Below are positions 20,134 to 32,415 of a stretch of DNA of 64,000 bases, piece after piece. Every line of letters begins with the position of its first letter. Position 1 is the stretch's first letter. Source of the stretch: Hevea brasiliensis (Eukaryota > Streptophyta > Magnoliopsida > Malpighiales > Euphorbiaceae); NCBI RefSeq assembly GCF_030052815.1, contig NW_026614821.1, positions 1 to 64,000 on the forward strand, in the 5' to 3' direction. Under the pieces are notes generated by a model. It had not been told where the DNA came from. It worked only from the letters and a program-made list of their open reading frames with translations, and made no database searches. The position numbers and the translations under genes were made by a program.

Positions 20134-23100
20134 TGTAACACCCCAAAGTTGGTGATGCGTTCACGCTCCGGTGACCAGTGTTGTCATGACAGCTAGGATG
20201 CCTATAACCCTACCTCAATATGAGTGAGGAGAAATAAAATAATGAAATACAAGAAAAAAAAATACAAGAAAAACAAAGGAAAAATAATAGCAAAGAAATG
20301 TGATCAAGTTAAGCGTAGGAAACCTAGCAATGGTGATCAGACCGAAGTCACGGCGTGGACCGTTGATCGTACAGATCATGGGAACCCTATAAAACATTTT
20401 TAGGACATAAATAGAACCTTATTGAAGAATAAATATCATTAGAAAGATCAAAGAAAAATTAAATAATTGGTACAAAGAAAAGTGAGAAATCGAAAAACAG
20501 GCAAAATACGGTGTTACCGAAAAATCGGGAACGTAACCCGAACAGGGGCATTATGGTCATTTGACATCCCGAAGTGTCTTTTGACCTAAATGTCCATTAA
20601 AAATAAATAGTATTACACTTAGAAAATAAAATGAAAAATTAAATTGGTGGTACCCAAAGTAAATAGCTAAAATAATGGGTTAAATGTGGATTAAGTGAAA
20701 GTTAACTTATAATATGTTTTAATTTTAGTTAGTGGACCACTATAGGATTAATTAAACATAAAGTATGGCAGGTGTAAGTCCACTAAACCCATCAGATAGT
20801 TCATCTTCTCCAACTTACAAAGCTAGCCGAATTGAAGGTGAGAGAAACCACCATTGACGTTTTGCATGCAAGCTTGATCCATCCTCCATTTTCAACTCTA
20901 ATCTCTTAGTGTTCTTCATTAAACTTTGTCTACACATCACAAGGAAGATATTGATACCAATTTTGAGAAGTTTGGTGAAGGTTTAGCAAGTTACAATTAA
21001 AGGTAAGTTTGCATTTTTGAGAATTTCTTTGTTAAAGTTTATGTTCATGTTATGGGTGTTAGTTTGGTGAAGGAAAATTTTGAGTTTGAAGGGTTATTGT
21101 TGTTGTCATTTTGGACAGCCATGAGTCACATTTTGATGAGGTATTTGTGCATATAATTGATGAGAAATAATGTTAATCATGGTGATTGAGTAACTTAGTG
21201 AATTATTTCATGTTTATATGGTGAATTATGCACTTTGATGGAAATTGGTATATGGGACGGCAATGTGATGTTGAAGAATGGTTTGTGGCAGCTTGTGGAC
21301 ACTTGAGTAATGGTATATATTGAAGGAAGTGTGGGCAGAATATTGACCTAGAAGGATTGATGATATGTATGTAAATTAACATTGTAAGGTGTATGTAAAG
21401 TTTGTAATGTTTTGGTGTGTTTGTAATGGTACTTAGAAATTGCAATTGTGAATGATATTTGGTGTGTTGAGGGTGATTGGAATCTGCCCAAAATAATGCT
21501 AATGTAATGTAGAAAATGCTTTTAGTAATGTGCAAAAACAGTTTGGTAGGTAAGTAAACAAATGGCAAAGGTAAGTGTGTGTTTGAAGTTGGGGTGTGAA
21601 ATGCATATTGAGGGCAGTGTATATTTTAGCCTATAACCTTGAATGTGTAACCTCAATTGGTATGAGACCAATTTGAGGTGAAACTAGGCACAAAATGTGC
21701 CAACTTTCATTGAGAAACCATGCTAAAATTCTGCTTGCAAGGTGACCTAAAAAAATGACCAATTCGGATTAGGTGCAATTAGGACCTGAAAAATGACCAA
21801 TTGGGCAGCAGTGAGTGTTTAGGCCATAACTCACTCAAACCAGGTCCAATTGATCTGAAATTTTGACCAAGAATAGTTAAGACCCATACCTACAAGTCAT
21901 ATGAAGACACCAAAGCCCAGAAATGACCATAAGCAAGTCAAACAACTTGCACAAGTTCGGGTCCAAAAACTGGCCGAACCAGAATTGACCAATTTGACCT
22001 AAAATTGACCTAAAATGGTACCACTTGACCAGCAATAGTGTAATGACCATAACTTGGTCTACTTAACTCAGATTGACCTGAAATTTTGCACCGCGTGCAA
22101 TAAGACCTAGATCTACAAGTTTGTAGTTTCGACCGAGACCCGAAAACTGAGGGAACTAGATCGTCCGGTTAGGTCAAACCAGTGTCCCGGAATCCAGCAA
22201 TTTGCATTAAAATGCACTAAGCAAGGAAATGACCTTGGTAAAACATACCAAACCTAAAACCCTATCAAATGTGACATATTAACGACACTAAAACCTAATT
22301 TACCTAAAACGCAACGAGGGTCGGTATATTAGGTGATTAAGTGAATAATTGAGTTCAGTGCATTATTTACCAAACACCATCGATAGAGACAGTTTAATTT
22401 AGTACTGAAACACTTCAAATTGTGTTTCTCAGTTACCAAAGACTCAGGAAAAGGGAAGGAAACACTGAGTCCAGACCGAGAGACAGTCATCAGAGGTTTG
22501 TGCACAACTAGTTTTTAACTGATTTTGTTTTGAATATTTCATATGATTAAATGACATATTTTCCATATGCATTATGTTTAACAAAGCATTGGATTTAATT
22601 CAATGATTATTGAAATTGTTACAGTATGTATGAATTTAGTTTTGTGAAATGGTAGTTCCATAAGTATTAAGCATTGTTATGGATTGAATAAATTATGTTT
22701 TGGAAAATTGTGATAGAACATGTTTTGAATTGTGATGGTAATTTTCATGGAAAATGCAAATTTATGATTTGAATTGTGATGAGCATAAAAATTATTGGAT
22801 ATTGGAATTGAATTTGAATCGAATTATATTGTGATTTATGCTCACTAAAAGGATTGTTATATTGTTTTATATCTCACTATAGATGCTTGACTAGGTTATT
22901 ACCCGTCTCTCTCATTTGTTGAGAAGACAATGGAGTGAGTTGTGTTTTGATTACCATGGTACGTGCACAGGCTTAGATTTTCCTCTGATTTGAGGTTAGA
23001 TCTAAGTTTATTTTATCGTTATGGCCCTTGCGGAAGATTCATTATTGTGATGGTACTGTGCACGATGATTCGACCTCCCCGACCATGGGGAGTTAGAATC

Positions 23101-24191
23101 TGATTCGACCTCCCCGACCATAGGGAGTTAGAATCACATCTAATATGGCCCTTTCGGATTAGTCTTGCATAGTTAGTGAGATAAAGATTGATTTTTGAGA
23201 TACAATATGGTTTTTGAGATACATAATGACTTTTGAGATACAATATGATTTTTGAGATACATAATGATTTTTGAGATACAGAATGGCTTTTGAATGGTAA
23301 GGAATTGTGATTTCAATTATGATTTATGTATAATTGATTTTGTTGGAATTACTTAAATGGATAGTCATGATTTGATAAATTGAATTTTGTGCTCCAAGTC
23401 ATTTATACAAATGATTTACATTATTGGCAATGAATATTTTGAGTTGTGAAATTTGATCAGTATTCAGATTCTCAAATTATTTACTGTAAAATTTGTCAAT
23501 GTATATTGTACTATGTTTTAAATTATAGTTGTGCTGTGAGTTCACCACTCAATGATAGCTTTGTATCTTTGTCGCAGTAAGCGAGCATAGAGCGATGATT
23601 AAGTTGCTTTGAGGATACATTCAGATCACTCGGGTATATCATAGATATACCCATGTACATAGGTTTTGATGTAAGCATGTAATAATATGTATGTAAATTA
23701 TTTGAGCAGTTGTATAGAAACTCTTGTAAAATATTTTGGTATGTAATTAAATGTAAATTATCGTGAATGTAAATCTGAGATTTCATTTACTTAAATAGTT
23801 TTGTATTATATTTCTTGTATCTCAGTCTTTGAAAAATCACTATGGATTTGAATTGAGAAAAATGTTGTGTTGAGAAATATGTTGGAGTTGAGATTGCAAA
23901 TACATGTTGAAGTGCTTTTTACAGGTTTTCTGAAGAACTGTTTTATCCAAAATACAGAGGGCACTCTGCCAAAATTTTGACAGAAATTCCAAATAATTCA
24001 AATGTGTCAATTCTATCACTTGATTCAAAAGGTTTTAACACTGTAAATAGTGCTCACCACTGTAAAAGAAGTAAGAAAAGTTTTGAAAATCCCTTGTAGT
24101 GTATTTAATGGGTTATCAGTAGACGGAGTTGGTAATTCATTAGGTATACTACGGGATCATGTTATGCCTTACAGAGGGGTAGGGTGTGACA
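20134..24191 (+). repeat. Gypsy C 3' LTR
   Basis: Pairs with 13330-17363 almost throughout. The shared block is at 20545-20564, the donor-like site at 21003, and the two small tandem repeats at 23067-23135 and 23190-23285. Where the pair differ, this copy usually keeps CAG or CTG that the 5' copy shows as CG. Confidence 0.92.
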
Positions 24192-24483
24192 TAAATAATT
24201 GTGAATGATATGACAAAAGAGAATATGATATGGAAATGTGTGAAATGACTATGAACATGCTAACAGGTGATTAGCGGAACCCGCCATATGCTAATAAAAT
24301 AGGGGAGGCTCTGTTCGGTTCTCCACAGAAATAAGTTATAAAAAAAAAAATTTACACATGGATTACTACTTTTAAATGATATTAAAAGTTTACAATAGAT
24401 ATGACAAAATAAGATAGGGTTCACCGGCATCAAATGTGGCACTTCTTGCTCAGCTATACAGTAGACAGGTAAGGGGCGTCACA
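24192..24483 (+). repeat. P1 5' LTR, segment 3 (LTR end)
   Basis: Resumes after the C TSD and ends GGGGCGTCACA at 24483, right before a primer site. A purine/A run (24337-24350) and no ORF. Confidence 0.75.
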
Positions 24484-24488
24484 TTTAG

Positions 24489-24500
24489 TTGTATCAGAGC
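24489..24500 (+). promoter_or_regulatory. P1 primer-binding site
   Basis: TTGTATCAGAGC, five bases after the LTR, differs from the Met-tRNA site by one base. Confidence 0.8.
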
Positions 24501-24617
24501 TTGGTTTAGGCGGTCCTAGACCTAGATAGTTAGAAATAGATAGAGTGCATCACATGCATGGGCCTTTAAATAGAGTCAAGGTGACACTAATGTTGATCAG
24601 TTCTTTGTCTATTTTAT

Positions 24618-24619
24618 AG
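24618..24619 (+). promoter_or_regulatory. Candidate 3' splice site before P1 gag
   Basis: TTCTTTGTCTATTTTATAG|G, a pyrimidine-rich acceptor five bases before the gag ATG at 24625. E has the same arrangement (TTTGATTAG|GATATG). It would join the LTR leader (donor 1267) to gag and remove the primer site. Confidence 0.5.
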
Positions 24620-24624
24620 GATCG

Positions 24625-24934
24625 ATGGCATTTGATCCTTTAGAGCACGAACCTCCAGGACCGATAGAGGAGGAGGTAGAGAGTCACGCACCTGCACCTG
24701 CTCCTAATAGGGAGCAAAGCAGTAAAGCCGAGTCATCCCGGGGTACTGTAGGGAGAGCACAGCAGGCCTTCTTGGAACAGACGACTCAGCTACTCCGTCA
24801 GGTCACTGGAGCCATCCCACAACCACAGCCACCTCCACCTCCACAGCCATAGCCTTCACCACTTCAGACAGCCACCACCGCCCTACACCATTAACCTATA
24901 CAGATCTCCAGGAGAAACGTGGAAGTATGGCGGT
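24625..24934 (+). pseudogene. gag: P1 gag N-terminal fragment
   Basis: ATG at 24625 opens 75 codons with IEEEVESHAP, shared with E gag (EEEVESHAP), and ends in a Pro-rich run (QPQPPPPPQP) at a TAG (24850). Beyond the stop the text continues in the same style to a stretch corresponding to LERLRKFGA of E, where M1 enters at 24935. Gag would build the virus-like particle. The rest of P1 lies right of M1, outside the window. Confidence 0.75.
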
Positions 24935-25987
24935 TGTCACACCTTACCACTCTGTAAGGCATAACATGATCCCATAGTATATCAAATAAATTACCGACTC
25001 TGTCTACCGATAACCTATTAAATACACTACAAAGGATTTTAAAATAATTTTCTTACTTTTTGAAAGTGGTGAGCTTTTATATCACGCATTAAAAACATTT
25101 ACTTGAAGTTTAAAGACTAGTTAAAATTTTTGTCTATTTTTATTTTTATGCAAATTTTGAAAAATTTTCGGCAGAGTGCCGTCTAAATTTAGTAAAAACA
25201 ATTCTTCAAACACCTATAAAAACACTTCCAATAATTCATTTCATCAAAATCAACCACTACCACAACACAAATCAATATCATTTCTTCCAACTCCATAATT
25301 CAAAATAATTTTTAATTCAATTGTCTTCAAAAATAATACTAAATAACTTCATTCATATTTCATTAAAGAAAAATCAATTTACATTCATCAACCCAAAATT
25401 TACATTAAAAAATCCAAAATAATATTATTACAAAATCTATACAATCTGCTCAATACCCATTTACAAAGATACATATAGTTATTTACATCAAAATGAATAT
25501 ATACAATAAGGGTATAAAATTATACCCGATAAAATATCCAAAAGTAGCTCAGTACTCCTTAGCAACTCACTCAGCTACTCTACTAGTCTCTCCACCTGCG
25601 ACAGCAACGGACAGCCATTGCTGAGTACTATGACTCAATGGTGCACAACATACTAAAATACAATTTATGCATAAATCAAATCACATTTATTCAAATATTA
25701 TACTGAAAATGAAAAGTAGATACAAAAGATAATTTATAATTTTAGTCAAAACAGTCTCATTTCGGAAGTCTCAAAACAATTTCATAAAAACACACAGTTA
25801 TATCATACCATTAGAACAATGTTCATCTTAATTGCCAGAGGCTTATAAGGAATCACAAGGCTAGCTAGCTCAAACTATGGGTACCCATTCAATTTCTTCC
25901 CTTCCTCTACTGGCACACACCTTAATACTTCAGCCAGAGAGGGAATCAAAATTCAAAACTAATTCCTCCCACTAGTCATGCTAGTGA
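24935..25987 (-). repeat. M1 3' LTR, distal segment
   Basis: Plus-strand start TGTCACACCTTACC and GCATAACATGATCCC match the terminal part of C and M2 LTRs in reverse. Last five bases AGTGA are the left TSD of M2. No gene seen. Confidence 0.85.
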
Positions 25988-26743
25988 TGTCACACCTACC
26001 CTTCCGTAAGGCATAACATGATCCCGTTGTATACCTAATGAATTACCAACTTCATCTACTGATAACCCATTAAGTACACTACAAGGGATTTTAAATCTTT
26101 TCTTACTTCTTTTTATAGTGGTGAGCACTATTTACAGGTGTTAATTTTTTTTTTTTTAACTGAAGTGAAACAGCTAACACATTTGAATTATTAGGAATTT
26201 CTGTAAAAATTTTGGCAGAGTGCCATCTGTATTTTGAATAAAACAGTTCTTCAAAAACCTGTAAAAAAGCATTTCAAATATATTTTCCAATCTCAAACTC
26301 CAACAGTTAATTAACACAATATTTTTCTCAACTCAAATCCACAATAATTTTTTAATATTTCCAAAGGCTGAGATAAAAGAAATATATTACAAATTTTACA
26401 AGCCAAAATAATTCACAATTTATTTTACAACTTCAATGTACAATTTTAATTTACAACTGCTCAAAACCAAGAACACTATATACATACAGTGAACATACAT
26501 TACAATACAAAATGCAAAATATGGTATACTCGATATTCCCGATGATCTCTTAGTGTAGTACTAGCAGCCTAGTCTGCTGCCTTGTCAGTCTATCTACCTG
26601 CGACAACAATGAAAAGCTATCGCTGAGTAAAATTTACTCAGTGGTGCACAATAACAATTTGAAATGCGATACATAAATCTTTTATTGACAATTCACAAAT
26701 CAAATAGTTCACAATTCCATTTCACAATTTACAAAGTTCATAT

Positions 26744-26888
26744 AACACAAATTTGATCAAATAACTAAATAATACAGTTTTGCCAATCAATAACACAATT
26801 TGATCAAATAACTGAATAATACAGTGTTTTGCCAATCAATAACACAATCTGATCAAATAACTGAATAACACGGTGTTGCCAATTCATA
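26744..26888 (-). repeat. Three-unit ~48-bp tandem repeat in M2
   Basis: Units of AACACAATTTGATCAAATAA followed by CTGAATAATACAGTGTTTTG and CCAATCAAT. The other Gypsy LTRs do not show it. Confidence 0.9.
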
Positions 26889-26946
26889 ACACAATTTAGG
26901 CCATGACACAATTTTCCGCACATGCTGTGTTGTACACCACGACAAG

Positions 26947-27130
26947 ACACACTCACCCCAATAATCGAAATCAATGATGGAGGAAGCTAGCTATATAATG
27001 AGTACTCATCCACACTCACCTCAGGCTGGCAAGTCAAAGAGGGAGAAACATAATCACACTCACCCCAGACTGATAAGTCAAAGAGGGAGGAATATATCAC
27101 ACTCACCCCATAAATGGAGGAGGAACATAA
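26947..27130 (-). repeat. Four-unit ~44-63-bp repeat in M2
   Basis: Units start CACACTCACC(C/T)CA at about 26948, 27011, 27055 and 27098 and carry AAGTCAAAGAGGGAG-type tails. Positionally equivalent to the CCTCCCCGACC repeats of element C. Confidence 0.8.
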
Positions 27131-27749
27131 TGTGATGTCATGCCAAGTGTGAATCAAAATAATTTCAAATCACAATATATTATACAAACCACAAATCACA
27201 TTTTATCTCAAAATTTCCATTTGCAAAGTTGGCAACACAATAATTTCAAAATAATATTCCCAAAACCCAAACAATAAAAAATTATTCATAACTCATTTCT
27301 CCAAATAAATTTGCTAGTAAAAGCAGTGAATATAAAAGTATTGTGCACAGACACAATTTAAAACCATAATGTTCAATTAAATTTTTAAGTAGAAAATGAA
27401 AAGTCAAAATTATTGTGCACAAATATAATTTAAAATAATAACATACAAATAATCATAATTTACTTCAATTGAAAAATTCAAAAGAAATAACTATTGTGCA
27501 CAAACCTCTGATAACTGTCTCTTGGCTCTGACTCAGTGCTTCCTTCCCCTTCCCTGAGTCTTTGCTAACTGAAACACACAATTTGAAGTGTTTCAGTACT
27601 CATTTAAACTGTCTCTAAGAATAAGGTTCAATAATTAATTTATCGAATTCTATTATTTCCTTAGTCAACCTAAGATGTTGACCATCGATGCAGTCTAGGT
27701 GAATTAGGTTTTAATGTTACCAATATATCACATTTGTAGCCTTTTAGGG

Positions 27750-29882
27750 TATTAGTAGTATACCCTAGAGCATATCATTTAGTATGTATCTTGTATATAT
27801 TTTATTAATAAAAAGCATTTTCACTTTTCCGTTTACATAATATATTTATGTGTAATATAAAAGGTCCATTGATATTTTGTTAGAAATATTATTCTTAAGT
27901 TCATAAGAATATGAGTTACAATATTTCTAGCACAAAGTATCATAAATAGGTTCACAATCGAGGATACTTCATAATAAGGACGTGACTTATCCAGAAAGAT
28001 TGAATTCATATTTGTTCCCAAGTTATTTATATGAGATATAAATAAGATGGAATGGTGAGTCTCATGCCATATAATAAACATGATAGGCACTTATAAATGA
28101 TAAGTAGGCCAAACCAGTGACACTTATGACAAGCACATGGAGTTTACTCTTATCAATGTTTTGTCATAAATCATATCAGTGCATATAATCTTTAGACCTG
28201 AGATAGCACAGTTATCTTGTATATAGGTAGTTTGAGTTAGATACTGCTTTCATACTTGTACTGTGTATGGGTATATGGACATGTGTTGGCTCCTACTAGT
28301 TATATATGGAGGTAGGTGTTGATCAAGATGGAATCTGTTCTTCTAAGTAAATAGATATAAAATCCTATGTTCATTTAATTGTTCTTGATGTTTCAAGTTG
28401 CAGGCCATGACAGATAGCTTTATTCAAAAAAGAGTTTTTGATGAGAAAATCTTTTTAATCAAGAACTGGAATTAAAAGAGAACATAATATTCATAGCAAA
28501 TGGAGTTTGACATAAACCAGGACTCCAGCTTAAGTTGGGATTTTGTAACAGAGAGATTCTAGTGCATGGTAACATATGATTATAGGTTCATTTGAGGTAA
28601 ACCTTATTACTAATTGGGTGGCCATGGCATGCTATGCTAGGCGTTAACCATGGTCTATGAGGTTCATAAAATGATTTAGAGAAATCATTTATGGTAAGAA
28701 AGAGTTCTGATGATATTAAGAGTTGATATCATGTCTCATTGCCAATTAGTGATAAGCCTAGTAAGTCACACACATACACAACTTATCACCTATTTAAATA
28801 TGATTTAATTAATTAATTAAATAGTTTAATTGATTAATTAAATAGGTTTGGTTTGCAATTAAATTGCAATGTCCCTAGCATAACTTGGAACCAAATCTAG
28901 ATTATTAGATGTGTAGTATAAGTTAAATTTATATTTAAAGTGTTTAATTATGAATTTAATTAATGAGAAATTAATTAATAGAGATTAATTAATTAATTTA
29001 TATTTGATATAAATTGATTAGAAGAAGAAAAATTATTATTTTGGGTTAAGAACTCAAAATTAAGACACAGGGGCATTTTGGTCATTTCATAGTGTGACAC
29101 GTGGCACCATGAGATGGTGACACATGGCACCATGAGATGGTGACACATGGGATTACACATAAGCTTGCCAAATGTTTTTTTTTTATCATGTAAGATGATT
29201 AAAATTAAGATTAAATATAGGTTTGACACTTGGCACAATGTTATTGGGTCACTTAAACCTAGAGCTAATCAAAGGGTGACATGTGGCAAGGGTTTAATGT
29301 GTTAACCTAGTTATATAAGTGTTGTTATGAAAAAGAAAAACAACCAGCAGCCACTCCTCTCCTTTGTCACGCCATTTTGAGGCTCTCCATCTATTCTTCT
29401 TCATCTCTTATCAATTCAAAGAGATTAGCCATCAATCTCTTGAATTAAGAACACTAGAAATTGTTTCTAGTACCCTATTTACATCTCTAATCTCTTAAAA
29501 GGCAGAACTTGAATTTCTAATTAATAGAAAAAGCTTTAGAAGCTGTTCAAGGACTGCCATAGGTGTTCTTCGTGTGGAAAATCTAGAGGGACAACATTTG
29601 GTGTCCTGAAAACAAATCTCAAAGGCGTAGAGACGCTGCAGTGCATCAAGAGGTTAGTGTAATCGTTCTTGATTTAATCTAGGGTTCTAAAATTAATCTG
29701 ATTAATTTTAAAATCTTAAATGGCAAAAATAGATCCAAAAACATATTAAAAGAGTTTTAATATGTTGTTTATCATTGAAATCAAATAGATAAAAATAAAT
29801 CTTGCATGATGCATGTGACCCTAGGTGAAAATTTTTGAATTCAATGGTATAAACTTGTATTTTTCACGCTTTCGTTCCTTCA
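27750..29882 (+). repeat. Copia B 5' LTR
   Basis: The shared GGGGCATTTTGGTCATTTCA is at 29070-29089 and a G-box CACGTG at 29098-29103. A 23-bp tandem duplication (29102-29147) is missing from the 3' LTR. A TATA-like TATATAAGTG lies near 29311. Donor-like AAGAG|GTTAGTG at 29652/29653. The 85-codon antisense ORF is open (27833-28090). Confidence 0.94.
29102..29147 (+). repeat. 23-bp tandem duplication in Copia B 5' LTR
   Basis: TGGCACCATGAGATGGTGAC plus ACA repeated twice. The B 3' LTR and both A LTRs have it once, so it arose after insertion or is an assembly artefact. Confidence 0.9.
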
Positions 29883-29884
29883 AT

Positions 29885-29898
29885 TGGTATCAGAGCCA
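29885..29898 (+). promoter_or_regulatory. Copia B primer-binding site
   Basis: TGGTATCAGAGCCA, intact, two bases past the 5' LTR. Confidence 0.94.
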
Positions 29899-31595
29899 CT
29901 ATATTTGCCATTTAGATTGATGTTTATATGATTTAATTGTGTGTTTGATCATGAGATCAAAAGTTTATTGCTGGTTGCAAAGCCAAGGTGGCGGCACAAA
30001 TGATGAACACCATGGTGCGCATGGTTGATGCACCATAATGGTGTGCAAAGGTAAATGGATGGTGAATGTGCATTGTGTATGATCTAAGATCCATTTTATG
30101 TCTAATTAAATTGTTTAATTAAAATTTTTATAACACAATTAAATTATGATTCAGATCAGAATTTTAAAAATTGTTTGTATGTGATTCAAATTTGAATTTT
30201 AAAAGTTGTTTGAATGTGATTCAAATCTAAATTTTTTAAGTTTTTTGAATTATATTTAAATCTGATTTTTTAAAATTGATTGAATAAAATTCAGATCTGA
30301 TTTTTTAAAAAATGTTTGAATGTGATTCAAATCTGATTTTTTAAAAAATGTTTGAATGTGATTCAAATCTGAATTTTTAAATTTATTTGAATCATATTCA
30401 AATCTGGATTTTTAAGTTGAATATGAAATATTCAATTTAATTTAAGTATGTATGTTTTATTTAATTGTTAAATAGTGATATGCATGATGGATGATCATGG
30501 ACTATAAAAGACCAATGTGATTGGATTTATTTCTTTTATGTTTCTTTGGGATTGTAAATTAATTAATTTATTTTAATTTATTTTGGGCATGTATTATTAA
30601 GTTTGTAATAATTTTTGGGTTGTAATTTCATTTATTTAAGTTCTTGTAAATTTTCCTTTGTATGCCAAGGATTACTATGTCATATTGGATTGCAAGAAGT
30701 TCAAGGAGGTCAAGAGCATTGGTGGGACCAGTGGGAGGAATTCAAGATCAAGTGTTGATTATGTACTCCTTCAGCAACTCTTGTAAAATAAATGAATGAA
30801 ATGCACCTAGGAATGCCCTGATTCAATTCTTGGTGGCTCAGAATTGAATCCCTTAGAAAGTCCATGATCATACCATATTTATTGCTTATCCATGAATGTA
30901 TGAGATGTGTGGGAATGTATGCTATTATATGATATATGCATGCTAAATGGATAATGTGCAAAGTGAGACCTAAATAGTAATTAGGATGATTATAAAATCT
31001 TCCGAACAAATGATTAAGTTGGAAATGCTATAATTAAAGTAATTATAACATAGGCCCTCCATTGGGGCAATTATTTTAAGAAATTTTAAATAGTTGCATA
31101 AGATGCAATTAATTTAAGAGATTTTCTTAAGAATAATTGTTAAGCATGAGATGTTATAAATATGTAAATAGTTTGATAGCCAATATTGGATGTACCTAAG
31201 GACATTAAAATTATTTGCATAATTACTGGCTCAATGGGATCAACTTAACTAATGCAAGATAAGTCAATAATGGATGTACCTGAGATTTTGAGCATTAAGG
31301 GCTAGGTAAAGGATTGAACCTCACATGAGATGTGATGGGCAAGAAGTTGCTCACTTATAGCTTATTGTAATTCCAATAATGGATGTACCTGAGGATGGTC
31401 AATAGAATTATAAGAATTCAATCACCTACTAGAAATCTATCCAACTAGGATTTCCATTCTCTACTTTGGAAGTGTAGGATTCGCTAAGTTAGTGGGAGGA
31501 CCAATTTGATTAAAAGACTATAATCATTTTGGTTAATTACATGATACATTTACTAATTAATCTAGTTATTTTCTGCAGTTATTTTTCTGATAAAA
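29899..31595 (+). other. Copia B untranslated leader
   Basis: About 1.7 kb with no sense gene. Holds the eight-unit palindromic array (30148-30416) and three GGATGTACCT(G/A)AG copies (about 31187, 31272, 31381). An antisense ORF (30710-31009) aligns with antisense ORFs in A and D. Confidence 0.8.
30148..30416 (+). repeat. Tandem array of ~34-bp units in Copia B leader
   Basis: About eight units of the GATTCAAATCTGAATTTT type, two fewer than in A. Confidence 0.9.
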
Positions 31596-32415
31596 ATGAG
31601 CACAGAACAACCATCACCATCCAATATCCTTACAAGCATACTTGATCGCAATATGTTGACAGGACCTAATCTGTCTGATTGGCTAAGAAATTTGAAACTT
31701 GTCCTAAACCTTGAACATATAGGATATGTTCTATATTCAAATGTTCCTGGTCCCTTACCTCTAGAGGCCACACAAGAGGAACATGAAACTTTGGATAAGT
31801 GGAAGGAGCACGATATGAGAGCTAAGTGTTACATGCTTGCTTCCATGAGTAATGAGTTACAAAAGCAGCATGAGAACATGTTGAGTGCGAGTGAGATCCT
31901 CCTTCACCTACAAGAGTTGTATGGTGAGCATAGCAGGAATGCTAGGTATGAGATATATAGATAGCTATTCCGTATGAGGATGTCTAAGGGATAGAATGTT
32001 GGGGATCATGTCCACAAGATGATTCGGCTGATTGAGCAGTTGGAACATCTTGACTTCAACATGGATTTCCAACTACAGACGGATTTGATCCTTCAGTCCC
32101 TTCCTGAGTCTTTTGGGATTTTTTTGACAAATTTCCATATGACTCAACGGGAATGCACCTTAGCTGGTTTACGCAACATGCTGGTTATTGCCCAAAAGAA
32201 TATGCCAGGAAATAAAGGAAAAGAGGTAGCTTTGATTGCATCTTCTTGTGCTGGAAAGTCCAACAAGAAGAAGGGCAATAAGAAAAAGAAACCTCAGATT
32301 TCTGGTCCTTCCAAGAAAATAGCTAAACAGAAAAGGAAGACTAAAGCTGATGGAGGCAAAGGAAAGTGTTTCCACCGCCAAAAGGATGGGCACGGAAAAG
32401 AACTACCTGCAGTAT
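31596..32415 (+). pseudogene. gag: Copia B gag
   Basis: ATG 31596 opens a 122-codon frame: SNILTSILDRN, LSDWLRNLKLVLNLEHIGYV, then MRAKCYMLASMSNELQKQH, typical of Copia gag (UBN2/Retrotran_gag type). A TAG (31962-31964) breaks it. The frame resumes with MIRLIEQLEHLDFNMDF, LQSLPESF and a Lys-rich segment. The zinc knuckle reads CFHRQKDGH, with the second Cys changed to Arg (D keeps CFHC), so RNA binding would be impaired. Only a few lesions separate it from an open frame. Confidence 0.88.

Larger units (their letters stand above)
13330..24191 (+). mobile_element. Gypsy C: Ty3/Gypsy element with 4-kb LTRs and a gutted interior
   Basis: LTRs at 13330-17363 (4034 bp) and 20134-24191 (4058 bp), both TGTAACACCCC...GTGTGACA, with an exact TSD TAAAT (13325-13329 and 24192-24196). 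The interior is only 2770 bp and contains a gag zinc-knuckle region, a decayed integrase-like stretch, then a second integrase plus chromodomain. Protease, RT and RNase H are absent. Near-identical LTRs with a deleted interior point to a copy that needed proteins from other elements, or to deletion after insertion. Integrase and chromodomain place it in the Tekay/Del chromovirus group. Confidence 0.92.
584..24934 (+). mobile_element. P1: Ty3/Gypsy (Tekay/Del-like) element, plus strand, 5' part, interrupted
   Basis: Pieces at 584-2926, 12436-13329 and 24192-24934 read as one LTR of about 3.5 kb plus the start of an internal region. The 5' end is a decayed TATAACGCCCTC matching the TGTAACACCC start of the other Gypsy LTRs. 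The LTR ends in GTCACA at 24483, followed by a primer site and a gag start. The bases before it (579-583, ACACA) are the left TSD candidate, and the partner lies beyond the window. Copia A and Gypsy C split the LTR, and M1 truncates gag at 24935. Assignment to the chromovirus group rests on similarity of its LTR and gag to E. Confidence 0.75.
25988..27749 (-). repeat. M2 solo LTR, segment 1
   Basis: Holds a T-run (26147-26157), a three-unit repeat (26744-26888) and a four-unit CACACTCACC repeat (26947-27130), then sequence parallel to the C LTR near 15470 in reverse. It ends with the TAGGG TSD of Copia B. No coding sequence. Confidence 0.88.
29653..31578 (+). other. Candidate leader intron of Copia B
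   Basis: Donor GTTAGTGT after AAGAG near the end of the LTR. Acceptor TTTTCTGCAG at 31569-31578, 17 bases before the gag ATG. Removal (1926 nt) would delete the primer site, palindromic array and upstream ATGs and leave a short leader on gag. D shows the same pair in equivalent places. Not proven: needs RNA evidence. Confidence 0.45.

Noticed and set aside
24435..24500. tRNA gene at the TATCAGAGC sequences
   Set aside because: These are primer-binding sites complementary to Met-tRNA; no cloverleaf can be drawn.
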